From the NCBI RefSeq assembly GCF_030409945.1, contig NZ_JAUFQV010000036.1, forward strand, positions 124,001 to 188,000: a stretch of DNA of 64,000 nt, written 5' to 3'. Below, piece after piece: positions 51,226 to 59,646 of this stretch (positions are counted from its first letter, which is position 1; every line of letters begins with the position of its first letter). The notes beneath the pieces are model-generated. The model was not told where the DNA came from and did no database searches. It worked only from the letters and a program-made list of their open reading frames with translations. The translations under genes were made by a program, and so were the position numbers. The DNA comes from Vibrio tapetis subsp. quintayensis (GTDB lineage: Bacteria > Pseudomonadota > Gammaproteobacteria > Enterobacterales > Vibrionaceae).

Positions 51226-52602
51226 TTATGCTTGAACTGGTTTCGAGGATTGTAAGCCAGACTCAATATCAAAGAATCGCTTGGTTTCTTCAATTACGAC
51301 ACTTCTTAATGCAATCAAACCAATTAAGTTTGGAATCGCCATTAGGCCGTTTACGATGTCTGCGATAACCCAAATCATGTCCAACTTTAAGAAAGCACCT
51401 GATGCGACTAACGCTACGAAGATGATTTTGTAAGGCAGAATGGCTTTGGTACCCATCAAGTAAACCACGCAACGCTCGCCGTAGTAGTTCCAACCTAGAA
51501 TGGTAGTAAACGCAAAGAACATCAAACCAACCGATACCATCATCGGGCCGATTGATTCAGAATCTAAGCCGACTGAAAAGGCGTAAGTCGTCATCTCTGC
51601 GCCAGCAAGATCGCCTTGCCAAGCACCTGTTAGAATAAGAGTTAAGCCGGTCATCGTACAGATGATGATGGTGTCGAAGAAGGTACCGGTCATTGAAATC
51701 AGGCCTTGTTTGACACAAGAGTCTGTTTTCGCTGCTGCCGCCGCCATTGGCGCACTACCAAGACCCGACTCGTTAGAAAACACGCCGCGAGCAATACCTG
51801 ATTGGATTGCGAGCATTATGCTGGCGCCTAAGAAGCCACCACTTGCCGCAGTATTGGTAAAGGCAGAACTCACGACTAACGAAATCGCGGCACCAAGTTG
51901 GTCTGCATTCATTGCCAAAACACTGATACATGCAAGGATGTAAAATAGCGCCATGGTTGGTACCACTTTACCTGCAACTTTAGCGATAGACTGGATTCCG
52001 CCCAGTGTCACGATGGCAACCAGTGAAGTTAAAACAATGGCAGAAACGTCACGAGATACCCCAAAAGACAGATAGCTAGCGTCTAAAATGGCATTCACTT
52101 GTGGGAAGGTGCCAATACCAAAGCATGCAACTCCCAACGCAAAAATAGCGAACATGACGGCTAAGAATTTTGAACCTACACCGTACTGCAAGTAGTACAT
52201 TGGTCCGCCAACCATTTGGCCTTTATCATCAACTTTACGGTATTTCACCGCAAGCAAACATTCGGCGTATTTCGTCGCCATGCCAAATAAAGCCGCGAGC
52301 CACATCCAAAATAGAGCGCCAGGGCCACCCATTTTGATAGCGGTAGCAACACCAACAATGTTACCCGTACCAATGGTTGCCGAAAGAGCAGTACACAAAG
52401 CGGCGAAGCTGGAAATATCACCTTGTTTTTCTTGGTCTTTGTTTTTGCCAAACACTAGTTTTAGTGCAGTAGGCAGGTGACGGAACTGCAAAAGGTTGAG
52501 TCGAAAAGTGAAGTATGCGCCGGTACCAACTAACAGAATTAGCAGTGGTGGACCCCAAACGAGGTTGTCGACAATTTGTAGAAATGAATATAGGTCTTGC
52601 AT
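51226..52602 (-). CDS. Sodium:alanine/glycine symporter (AGCS family)
   Basis: A 458-residue inner-membrane symporter with about ten helices. AGCS signatures are GTGNIVGVATAIKMGGPGALFWMWLAALFGMATKYAECLLAVKYR, GGPMYYLQYG, FSNESGLGSAPMAAAAAKTD and GWNYYGERCVVYL. It follows a tandem glycine riboswitch, as in V. cholerae, so glycine (with Na+) is the likely substrate. AAGGGGA lies four bases before the ATG and can pair with a complementary stretch at the end of the leader. Confidence 0.95.
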   Translation of the reverse strand: MQDLYSFLQIVDNLVWGPPLLILLVGTGAYFTFRLNLLQFRHLPTALKLVFGKNKDQEKQGDISSFAALCTALSATIGTGNIVGVATAIKMGGPGALFWMWLAALFGMATKYAECLLAVKYRKVDDKGQMVGGPMYYLQYGVGSKFLAVMFAIFALGVACFGIGTFPQVNAILDASYLSFGVSRDVSAIVLTSLVAIVTLGGIQSIAKVAGKVVPTMALFYILACISVLAMNADQLGAAISLVVSSAFTNTAASGGFLGASIMLAIQSGIARGVFSNESGLGSAPMAAAAAKTDSCVKQGLISMTGTFFDTIIICTMTGLTLILTGAWQGDLAGAEMTTYAFSVGLDSESIGPMMVSVGLMFFAFTTILGWNYYGERCVVYLMGTKAILPYKIIFVALVASGAFLKLDMIWVIADIVNGLMAIPNLIGLIALRSVVIEETKRFFDIESGLQSSKPVQA

Positions 52603-52606
52603 GGTT

Positions 52607-52648
52607 TCCCCTTAATAAACAACATATAAGGAGAAGAGAGAAAGGGGA
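52607..52648 (-). promoter_or_regulatory. Shine-Dalgarno and facing anti-Shine-Dalgarno of the symporter
   Basis: The ribosome site AAGGGGA (minus strand, 52613-52607) is complementary to TCCCCTT (52648-52642) 30 bases upstream, at the end of a small GGATC/GATCC hairpin. It may be the translational switch of the riboswitch. Confidence 0.5.
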
Positions 52649-52696
52649 TCAACGATCCGCAAATGGCTCAATAGATTGAGTTACATGGTATAGCCT

Positions 52697-52932
52697 TTCA
52701 CTCCTCTGTCCTTTTGCCTGAGAGTTTCACTCAACACACAAAATGTGCGTGAGCTTGCTCCTTCGGCGACCGATTTAACGGTTCTCTCCAGAGGTTCCTC
52801 CAATGACAGTCCTCACTGTTACTTAAAACAGCACCTGAAAGATTCGGCGATTTACTGCTGCCAGTAAAAGGCTATGCTTCTTCGGTAGGTCTCTCTAATT
52901 AAAGAGATTCCGCTCTCCTGTACATCTTCATC
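52697..52932 (-). ncRNA. Tandem glycine riboswitch (two gcvT-type aptamers)
   Basis: Minus-strand leader of the symporter gene. Aptamer I (about 52924-52828) has GGAGAG, ACCGAAGAAGC and TCTTTCAGG. Aptamer II (about 52796-52697) has CTGGAGAGAACCG, GCCGAAGGAGCAAG, ACTCTCAGGCAAAAGGACAGAG. The short linker with GGAGGAACCTCTGG between them is as in the V. cholerae element. Aptamer I carries an extra CTGTT/AACAG stem after CAGG. Upstream of it lies an inverted repeat TTAACG-N6-CGTTAA (52968-52985) in the likely promoter area. Confidence 0.95.
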
Positions 52933-53262
52933 GGAACACGAATCCAACTAGTGGATTATGTTTGTCCTTAACGCACTAACGTTAAGAAGATGAGGAGGTT
53001 ATCAGGAATTTTGAATAATTCAACTGATTTTGATCAAATGTTTACGAGTAATGTAATACGCGATGCTTTAATCCTATTCGAGTAAGGTTTGATATGCTCT
53101 CATCGGGCGTATTGGTAATCAGATGGGGCGAGTGAGGAAGCGAAAAACAACAAATTTATAATTGCTTGCATAATTCTTAGTCGATTAATGCAAACAGCGA
53201 CATTACACTGACGCGAACTTGGCGAAAAAGTGGTATAACTGATTGAGGTAAGGGAGATTGCT

Positions 53263-53421
53263 ATGACAAGATTAATTGCTATTGCGGCCTTAATTGGTAT
53301 CGCCGTTTTACTGTTTAAATATCGCACCAATGAAAAATTGCAAAAGGGCGTTATCTATACTTCAGTAATTGGTACAGCAAGCTATATTGTATATGTTGTG
53401 TTGATGGAACTAATTCGTTGA
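53263..53421 (+). CDS. Small membrane protein, 52 aa
   Basis: An open frame of 52 codons, easily missed because it is short. It starts at an ATG preceded by AAGGGAG at ideal distance. The protein MTRLIAIAALIGIAVLLFKY continues through a short charged loop (RTNEKLQKG) into a second hydrophobic helix (YIVYVVLMELI), so it is a two-helix membrane protein. It ends 15 bases before the coiled-coil gene, so the two are probably co-transcribed. Family unknown. Confidence 0.72.
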   Translation: MTRLIAIAALIGIAVLLFKYRTNEKLQKGVIYTSVIGTASYIVYVVLMELIR

Positions 53422-53436
53422 TGTTGGAGTATAACG

Positions 53437-54183
53437 GTGAGTAAAGAAAACGAAGCCATTGAACGAGATGATCTCGACGATGAAGTCGTGATTGTAGAAG
53501 AACGTAATAAGACGTCTTATTTATATATTGCCGTTGCGGCCTCATTGGGCTTGGCAATCGGTGGATTAGCAGGCTCTATTCTTACTCAGAATAGCTGGCA
53601 GCAAGCGTATTCTAGTGTTGAAGCTCGCGTTCAAAAGCTAGAAGGCGAGAAAGTGGGGATGGAGCAAACCTTACTCAGTCATCAAAAGGATTTTGACTCT
53701 AAAGTGGAAGTTCAGCTTACTACTCAGTCAGACAAGCTTACACAAGAATACGAAAAGACCATTTCTGAGCTAGAGAAAAGCGTCACCGAGCTTGAGAAAG
53801 TGAACTTAGATCAGGAAAACCTAATCGCCAAACAGAAGAAAAGTTTGGAAACGGCGGAGGATGATAATCAAAAGCTGAACCGCCAGGCAGATCTTCAAGC
53901 AACGGTTTTCGAACGTTCACGTGAAGTGTTTCAACGTGAGCTCACCATAAAGCAAGAGATGAATGATTTAGTCAGAGAACAAGACGAATTACTTCCACAA
54001 AAAGAACGAATGAAAAAAGAGTGTGATGTGTTCTTAGAAGGTACTTCTTGGGATTCAAAAAGTGATGCGTGTGATAAAAGTGATGAGTTAAGTTCGAGAC
54101 TCAGCCAAATCAACCAAATGCTGGAAGTTCACCGATTAGATCTACAGCAGATCCAACAGCTAAGTGAAGATATCGGCTTATAA
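53437..54183 (+). CDS. Single-pass membrane protein with long coiled coil, 248 aa
   Basis: GTG start with GGAG nine bases upstream. An acidic cytoplasmic tail (1-26) precedes one membrane helix (about 27-48, YLYIAVAASLGLAIGGLAGSIL). The rest is almost entirely predicted coiled coil (about 55-248), rich in Glu, Gln and Lys, with leucine heptads (ISELEKSVTELEKVNLDQENLIAKQ). Two Cys lie near 202 and 217. There is no enzyme motif. It is the second gene of a unit with the 52-residue membrane protein and ends in a strong terminator. Function unknown; a periplasmic spacer or envelope scaffold is a guess. Confidence 0.8.
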   Translation: MSKENEAIERDDLDDEVVIVEERNKTSYLYIAVAASLGLAIGGLAGSILTQNSWQQAYSSVEARVQKLEGEKVGMEQTLLSHQKDFDSKVEVQLTTQSDKLTQEYEKTISELEKSVTELEKVNLDQENLIAKQKKSLETAEDDNQKLNRQADLQATVFERSREVFQRELTIKQEMNDLVREQDELLPQKERMKKECDVFLEGTSWDSKSDACDKSDELSSRLSQINQMLEVHRLDLQQIQQLSEDIGL

Positions 54184-54210
54184 CACCGAGTTCTGATTGT
54201 TGATTGAAGT

Positions 54211-54240
54211 AAAAATGCAGCGAATCATCGCTGCATTTTT
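54211..54240 (+). terminator. Terminator hairpin AAAAATGCAGCGA/TCGCTGCATTTTT (left copy)
   Basis: A 13-bp perfect stem with a 4-base loop, 27 bases after the coiled-coil gene. The same stem recurs at 56328-56358. Confidence 0.92.
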
Positions 54241-54290
54241 GTATAGACGCTATAGAGTTACTGCTCTTCTATGCGTACGTCTACACAACA

Positions 54291-54350
54291 GACACACACC
54301 TCAAATGGTTCCTATAGGACTATCTCTATAAACTAGACACACACCTAAAT
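54291..54350. repeat. Two direct copies of a GACACACACC repeat left of the RAYT gene
   Basis: GACACACACC-TCAAAT (54291-54306) and GACACACACC-TAAAT (54336-54350), spaced 45 bases, embedded in longer imperfect direct repeats. An inverted copy lies on the other side of the transposase gene. Confidence 0.8.
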
Positions 54351-54556
54351 GACTTCTATAGAACTATCCCGAATTTAAAGTAAGCGAGTAATTCCACTTA
54401 GTAACCTGTCATCGATATTTGTGTGGTTTGCCTAATAGGGGCGTAGGAAAAGGTTGGTTTTAAAGATAATGTCGGGTTAAATCAATTTTGAGACAAACTC
54501 AGTTTACCAACTAAATGCTGGCGAAATATTGGAAATTTAAAAGTATAAGTGATTAT

Positions 54557-55516
54557 CTATTCGAGCTGATAGCAGTGAATTCTTGATTTTTCTAGCGCAG
54601 CTTTTGCACGGTCAAGGTTGCAAGGTGATCCGATTGCTGTGGAACGTTTTCTTTCGAGTGTGGAGCAAACTTCCAACCAACGTGTTTGATTGAAGTTAAG
54701 TCTTTCTAAAATTGGGGGAAGATGCTCAGCCATCGATGCTTTATCTTCTCGAAACTGTCGTGCTGTCCAGTCTACTAATTCTATATAATCTATTAATCTA
54801 AAGGGTAGCCCATTCATCATTGTTTTGGTCGGATTACCGATGAATGGATGCAAACAAGGAGCAGTTTCTAGGTTTTCGTTAAGTGCCTTTAGTCTTGCTT
54901 TGATTGAGGTGAAATTCGACTGTTCAGGGGATGTCGCGATACCAGCGCGAACAGGATTTAAGTCTACATACGCCATGGCGGAAGCTAAGGCTTTTTCATC
55001 AAGCAGTGCTTGGCTCTTAAAGCGGCTTTCCCAAAAGTGCCCGGTGCATTGGTCTTCTTGATTAGCTTTACAGGCAATGTCGTAGTTAAGCTCTTTCATA
55101 AACCAACTTAATGACCATAACCTTTCTCGCCATGCTTCGATGATTTCGATGCACCTATCTTCTTCAGCTTGAGTCTTTAATTCTCGGCTTAGCCAACGCT
55201 GAATTAAAACGGGCAATTTATGAACATGGCACCAGCGTTCGACCACCTCACCAAGCGATAGTTCGAGAGCTTGATTGCGATTGATGTGCAGCACTAAGTG
55301 GTAGTGATTACTCATCACGGCATAGGCGCACACATCGATACAATAGGTGTAGGTGAGTGATTGAATTTTGCGTTCGATCCATTCTCGGCGATGTTCGTAG
55401 CATTTGTTTATGGCGGTATCTTTACCACATAAATAGCTTTGCCTTACACACCTTGAAACGCAATGATAGTAGGGCGTTACATCAACTGAGATGAGCTGTT
55501 TTCGTGCGGTCGCCAT
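54557..55516 (-). CDS. REP-associated tyrosine transposase (RAYT, IS200-like Y1)
   Basis: A 319-residue HUH-family Y1 transposase relative. The HUH motif is NHYHLVLH (within AVMSNHYHLVLHINR, near residue 75) and the catalytic Tyr is probably in AMAYVDLNPVRAG. TPYYHCVSRCVRQSYLCG and GHFWESRFKSQALLDEKALASAMAYVD are typical of the YafM/RAYT group, which process REP palindromes rather than carry full IS ends. GGAGAAACTC precedes the ATG at 55516; a TTG upstream adds four residues. The gene appears intact. Confidence 0.9.
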   Translation of the reverse strand: MATARKQLISVDVTPYYHCVSRCVRQSYLCGKDTAINKCYEHRREWIERKIQSLTYTYCIDVCAYAVMSNHYHLVLHINRNQALELSLGEVVERWCHVHKLPVLIQRWLSRELKTQAEEDRCIEIIEAWRERLWSLSWFMKELNYDIACKANQEDQCTGHFWESRFKSQALLDEKALASAMAYVDLNPVRAGIATSPEQSNFTSIKARLKALNENLETAPCLHPFIGNPTKTMMNGLPFRLIDYIELVDWTARQFREDKASMAEHLPPILERLNFNQTRWLEVCSTLERKRSTAIGSPCNLDRAKAALEKSRIHCYQLE

Positions 55517-55623
55517 GAGTTTCTCCAATGTTTTTCCAAAGATAACAAATGTATCAGGTTGGAAAAGTTAGCGAGAACCGAACTGGAGTCGTCTCGACGT
55601 AAACTCAGTCGTTTTGCCATACT

Positions 55624-55637
55624 ATTTGGTGTGTGTC
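55624..55637. repeat. Inverted copy of the GACACACACC repeat right of the RAYT gene
   Basis: ATTTGGTGTGTGTC, the reverse complement of GACACACACCAAAT, on the other side of the transposase gene from the two direct copies. Confidence 0.8.
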
Positions 55638-55766
55638 CGGTGTAGAGAGGGATGGGTGGTTAGCTTGTTGTGTGAAGTTTGGTTTATCAATAAATATTAG
55701 CAATTGCTAAATTAACAATGTATAATTATTGGCAATGAAAACAATGATCGTGTGATAGGTATATTG

Positions 55767-56123
55767 ATGAATGACCAGTTGATGTTAATTGTTGGGCTAT
55801 TTGCGTTATTTTTCCTTTATCGACGTTTTAAAGCGAATAAAGTCAAAGCGGAACTATCGGGCCTAAATACAATGGATATTCAGTTATTAGATGTAAGAAG
55901 TGGAACAGAATTTTCTGGATTTAGTGCTCCGGGCAGTTTAAATATTCCAGTTCAATCTTTGATTTTAGGTGATACCAAAGGCTTAGATAAGAACAAAACG
56001 ATGGTCGTGTATTGTGCGTCTGGGATGCGGTCTACGAGTGCTTGTGCTTGGCTTAAAAAACAAGGATATACTGTGATCAATGCGGGTACTGTAGGTCGTG
56101 TCATTCAAAATATTGGTTCATAA
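55767..56123 (+). CDS. Membrane-anchored rhodanese-like protein
   Basis: A 118-residue protein with an N-terminal membrane helix (LMLIVGLFALFFLY, about 4-17), a short basic linker, and a rhodanese domain: IQLLDVRSGTEFSGFSAPGSLNIPV and the active loop YCASGMRST with the catalytic Cys. The ATG at 55767 has AGG about eight bases upstream; a GTG five codons earlier is possible. It lies between the RAYT gene and the second copy of the terminator hairpin. It is the second rhodanese in the window. Confidence 0.85.
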   Translation: MNDQLMLIVGLFALFFLYRRFKANKVKAELSGLNTMDIQLLDVRSGTEFSGFSAPGSLNIPVQSLILGDTKGLDKNKTMVVYCASGMRSTSACAWLKKQGYTVINAGTVGRVIQNIGS

Positions 56124-56327
56124 AGGAAAGAGATTAAGTAGACGCAGTCAAGCTAGCTTGTCGAAGAATTAGAAAACCCTTTTTGAGGGAGAAAAGACGA
56201 TCGCTGAGCCAAGTAAGGTCGTAATTAAAGTTCTACTGTGTCACACGGTATGATGCCTTCCAATGTATCTCTTAAAGTTGGACTGTCTGGTTAGGCGCGG
56301 CTCTAGTTTAGCCAAAGCGCTAGATAT

Positions 56328-56358
56328 AAAAATGCAGCGAATCGGTCGCTGCATTTTT
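56328..56358. terminator. Terminator hairpin AAAAATGCAGCGA/TCGCTGCATTTTT (right copy)
   Basis: Same 13-bp stem as at 54211-54240 with a 5-base loop. It lies just beyond the stop of the ABC-2 permease gene (minus strand) and can act in both directions. Confidence 0.9.
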
Positions 56359-56382
56359 GTTTAAACGGCTACTTAAAAGCTA

Positions 56383-57519
56383 TCACACCTCTGTTCGTGT
56401 CTTCACTTTCATCGAAACCCAAGCAATCACTCCCCAGAGTAGCGTCAGCAGCCACAGTTGGGTGACGAGCTCTTTTATCTGTGTAATGGATGCGCCCATT
56501 TGATTGATTTTTAAGAAGCTCATGATTGCTGGTGTACTTGGGATCAAGTTACTGAGCAACACAATAGGGCTTGGAATGCTTTCTACTGGCCAAATAAATC
56601 CAGCGCTAAATATCAAAGGCATTGAGCTTAGCAAGACGAGTAGCGTCACCAGTTCCGTTCTTGGTACCCATCGGCCGACACAAACTCCAATTAAGCTCGC
56701 TGAAAACAAGAAGGGAACCAGAACAATAGCTAGATCAATTGGTGCGGCTAGACGATTGATTTCATACATCTCAAAGCTGTAACCGAAATAAAATAGGCTT
56801 AGCAACACGTAGAGCATACTAAAGCATCCGACTCGTACCGCCAGCAATTGAAAATTAGTGGCATCAGACCAATAACCTTTTCTATTTCGCTGAGAACAGG
56901 TAAGAATACCGACCCCCATCAATAGGGTTTGATGAAGTATGATCACAAATACCGCAGGGACTACGTAGTCAACATAACCCATTTTCGGGTTAAACGTTGG
57001 TTTCAGATTTAAGTGAATAGGGGCGTGTTGCTCTGAGGCAAGTGCCATTGGTTCCCCCTCCATCACTAACTTAGCTACTTTAGCTTGTGCGCCTAACGTT
57101 CCACTGGCTTTGGCTAAACCCTCGACTACCGTGCCATATACTAAAAAGTAAGAGGCATCACCGGCATAGGCAAGTGTTGGGCTTTTACCCAGTAACAAAT
57201 CTTTATAGAAATGCTCTGGAATAACCAAAATACCACTAGCCTGCTTGTTTAAAAACTGCTGTTTGGCTTGTTCTATTGTATGAGCACGCGTGGCAATTTT
57301 TACTTGTGGTGTGGCATCTACCATGCGTTCTAGCTGGTAACTGCTTTGGCTTTTGTCTAGGTTCACTACGGTGATTTCTTGCTCTTGCGCCACTTGGTGT
57401 GCGTATGGCAAAGGGTAGAGGAACGAATAAAATATGGTTCCTCCAAATACCGTGACCACAATAGCTGGATGGGTAAGAATCGCCATCAGCTCTTTCTTAA
57501 TCAGTGTCCACCAGCTCAT
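56383..57519 (-). CDS. ABC-2 type permease (second of pair)
   Basis: A 378-residue inner-membrane protein. One N-terminal helix (about 20-36) precedes a large periplasmic domain (about 40-180, including ITVVNLDKSQSSYQLERMVDA and AKQQFLNKQASGILVIPEHF) and a C-terminal set of five or six helices (from VDYVVPAVFVIILHQTLLMGVGIL). This is the YbhS/YbhR-like ABC-2 layout. It overlaps the preceding permease by 4 bases (ATGA). It is the last gene of the operon. Confidence 0.9.
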   Translation of the reverse strand: MSWWTLIKKELMAILTHPAIVVTVFGGTIFYSFLYPLPYAHQVAQEQEITVVNLDKSQSSYQLERMVDATPQVKIATRAHTIEQAKQQFLNKQASGILVIPEHFYKDLLLGKSPTLAYAGDASYFLVYGTVVEGLAKASGTLGAQAKVAKLVMEGEPMALASEQHAPIHLNLKPTFNPKMGYVDYVVPAVFVIILHQTLLMGVGILTCSQRNRKGYWSDATNFQLLAVRVGCFSMLYVLLSLFYFGYSFEMYEINRLAAPIDLAIVLVPFLFSASLIGVCVGRWVPRTELVTLLVLLSSMPLIFSAGFIWPVESIPSPIVLLSNLIPSTPAIMSFLKINQMGASITQIKELVTQLWLLTLLWGVIAWVSMKVKTRTEV

Positions 57520-58685
57520 GCTATTACCTCTTTCGCCAAATGTTTCTTAACCAACACGATGACCAGTAAGGCTGGTAAAATAAAGCCGAGCATGGGTAGT
57601 TGAGTTGTTAAGGTTTGCACCACATTTGCACCATAACTGGCTTGGTAAACTTGCGCCTCAATATAGTGACTCACGGGAAGTAAGCTACGCCAAGCTTGCG
57701 CGAGTTGATTCATATCAGTTACCGGGAAAGTAATGCCCATAAAGGCAAAGCTCGGGGCGGTATAAGCACCAGCAAAGCTCATGGCTCGTGTAGCGTCCAT
57801 CGTTAAGAAGAAGAATAGACTGCCCATGATCATACAGGCGAGAATCATTAATAGTTGGCAAATGATAACCAATAAGAAGCTGCCATTGAATGCCCAACCG
57901 ATACCAACAAATAGCCAATACAACAGTGCCAGCCCATGTAATGCAAATATGAGGCTATAAGGCGCTAGAGTTCGTACAAGGCGAGAAATCGGTGCGCTGC
58001 CTAACCAAGCTGATAGCGTTTGAGTTCTCAGTTGAGCCGCTATGATCATGACCGTAGAAACTACGATGGCGATTTGCCATATGGCCGGTACAACGGCTGA
58101 AATAAGAAACTGACTGTAGCTGGTGTTACTGTTAAACAGTGGCGTTATTTGGCTTCGGATCGGTACAGCTTTACCTAACGCTTGAGTTGGTGTCGCGTTG
58201 CCTTTCGCCAGGATCTTACCTGCATCTAATTTGGCGTTAAAAGTTCCTTGAGCTTGCAATAAGGCGGAATTTACCAAGCGCCCAACAAGAATGTATTGGC
58301 TATTAAAAAATGCCGTTACTTGCGGTGGTTGCGCTAAGTACGCCAACTTACTGGTGTCTTTTGGGATCACTACATAAGCGTATATGTCGCCAGATTGCAG
58401 AGCCAGCTTGGCTTGATGAGTATCGGTATAGTGAGCCGATACGGATAAGCTAGAAGTCGCATCATAGTGCTGAACCATCTGGCGTGACACTTGGGTATGA
58501 TCCAAATCTACTACGCCGATAGGAATGTCTCTGGCGATGCTCGAAGAGAACACCCACCACAGGCTAACCATCAACAAGATAGGTAGCCATGTCAGTACAG
58601 ACAGCAGCCACTTATCTTTTTTGACGATCTGCCACTGGTGCGCCAGAGAGGTCAGGTTTGGGTTATAAGTTTTCGATGACAACAC
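57516..58685 (-). CDS. ABC-2 type permease (first of pair)
   Basis: A 389-residue inner-membrane protein with the same layout: helix at about 28-48, periplasmic domain (IPIGVVDLDHTQVSRQMVQHYDATSSLSV, LQSGDIYAYVVIPKD) and C-terminal helices (SAVVPAIWQIAIVVSTVMIIAAQL and following). It overlaps the end of the HlyD gene by 23 bases. It forms the likely inner-membrane channel with the next gene. Confidence 0.9.
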   Translation of the reverse strand: MLSSKTYNPNLTSLAHQWQIVKKDKWLLSVLTWLPILLMVSLWWVFSSSIARDIPIGVVDLDHTQVSRQMVQHYDATSSLSVSAHYTDTHQAKLALQSGDIYAYVVIPKDTSKLAYLAQPPQVTAFFNSQYILVGRLVNSALLQAQGTFNAKLDAGKILAKGNATPTQALGKAVPIRSQITPLFNSNTSYSQFLISAVVPAIWQIAIVVSTVMIIAAQLRTQTLSAWLGSAPISRLVRTLAPYSLIFALHGLALLYWLFVGIGWAFNGSFLLVIICQLLMILACMIMGSLFFFLTMDATRAMSFAGAYTAPSFAFMGITFPVTDMNQLAQAWRSLLPVSHYIEAQVYQASYGANVVQTLTTQLPMLGFILPALLVIVLVKKHLAKEVIA

Positions 58686-59646
58686 TCATTCCCACTCGTA
58701 GGTTATCCATAGTAACGACAGGGCGCGCCTCTACTTCGAAAGTGCGCATATCAAACCCTTGGCTCGAATCGGTAGAGCGCCAAGTCGCGAAGTCACCCAT
58801 CACGGCAACGTGGCTCACTTCAAGCATCACTTTCTCATCAATAGCAGGGATAAAGACTTCGAACTGGTTGCCTTTTTCGAATTTACTTAGCTGGTCTTCA
58901 CGGACGTTAAATACGGCCCATGCGTCTTGCATATCAAGAACGGTAACGACAGGGAAGCCTTGTGGTGCAAGCTCGCCACTGTTTAGTAACACCTGAGAGA
59001 CTTCTCCATTAAACCAGCTTTGAATTCGAGTGTCAGCTGCGTAAGCTTCTACTTCTGCCACCGCACCGGCTGCCATGCGTGCTTTTTCAACCGCTGCACG
59101 TTTGGTTTCGTCACGAGCACCTTCTTGCGCCATTTGATACATTTGGAATGCGGCGCTTTCGGTGTATTTGGCTGCTTGCCACTGTGTTTTGGCTTCATCA
59201 CGTTTTTGCTCCGCGACGACCCCGTCTGAATAGAGGTTATTAACACGCTGGTAGGTTTTTTCCATGAGATCAGAGGCCGCTTTTGCTTTCATCCACTGAT
59301 CTTTTGATGCTTGAATTTGCTGAACGCGAGCGCCTTTTTCTGCTTGTTGAGCCATTGCTCCCGCGGCTTCTTGACCAGCCACGGCTTGTTCTAATTTCGC
59401 TTCAATCTCTGGGCTGTAGATGGTGAATACCATATCGCCTTTACGAACCATATCGCCTTTACGTACAAGTACTTCATCAATACGGCCGGCAACTTTAGAA
59501 GAGACATTGTATTGTTGCGCTTCGATCTGACCTTGCAGACGAATTGGCTGATCTTCATAAGCTGTTGCAAAGCTGTAGGCCAACCAGCCAACTAGTGCAA
59601 GAGTGGCAGTACCGGCAATGGCAGGTTTAAGTAGTTTGGTGTTCAT
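58663..59646 (-). CDS. HlyD-family periplasmic adaptor
   Basis: A 327-residue membrane-fusion protein. The N-terminal anchor helix (IAGTATLALVGWLAYSFA, about 10-27) is followed by a lipoyl half-motif (GRIDEVLVRKGDMVRKGDMVF). A long alpha-hairpin (about 80-190, Ala/Glu/Lys/Gln rich) comes next, and then the second lipoyl half and beta-barrel (YAADTRIQSWFNGEVSQVLLNSGELAPQGFPVVTV). It links the ABC-2 permeases to the TolC-like protein. It starts inside the stop of the TolC gene (4-base overlap). Confidence 0.93.
   Translation of the reverse strand: MNTKLLKPAIAGTATLALVGWLAYSFATAYEDQPIRLQGQIEAQQYNVSSKVAGRIDEVLVRKGDMVRKGDMVFTIYSPEIEAKLEQAVAGQEAAGAMAQQAEKGARVQQIQASKDQWMKAKAASDLMEKTYQRVNNLYSDGVVAEQKRDEAKTQWQAAKYTESAAFQMYQMAQEGARDETKRAAVEKARMAAGAVAEVEAYAADTRIQSWFNGEVSQVLLNSGELAPQGFPVVTVLDMQDAWAVFNVREDQLSKFEKGNQFEVFIPAIDEKVMLEVSHVAVMGDFATWRSTDSSQGFDMRTFEVEARPVVTMDNLRVGMSVVIENL

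Larger units (their letters stand above)
54184..54556. other. Intergenic region with repeats, 373 bases
   Basis: Holds the terminator of the coiled-coil gene (54211-54240) and two direct copies of a GACACACACC repeat (54291 and 54336), each followed by a related TCTATA/CTATAGGACTATC-like segment. No gene seen. Confidence 0.7.

Noticed and set aside
54557..56123. Complete IS200/IS605 element or a composite transposon
   Set aside because: There is no TnpB gene, no subterminal hairpin pair of IS200 type and no target-site evidence; the transposase is of the domesticated RAYT type.
59430..59475. Tandem 18-base duplication in the HlyD gene (VRKGDM twice)
   Set aside because: The doubled KGD-x-V pattern is the normal lipoyl half-motif of this family (GDxVxKGDxL), so no recent duplication is needed.
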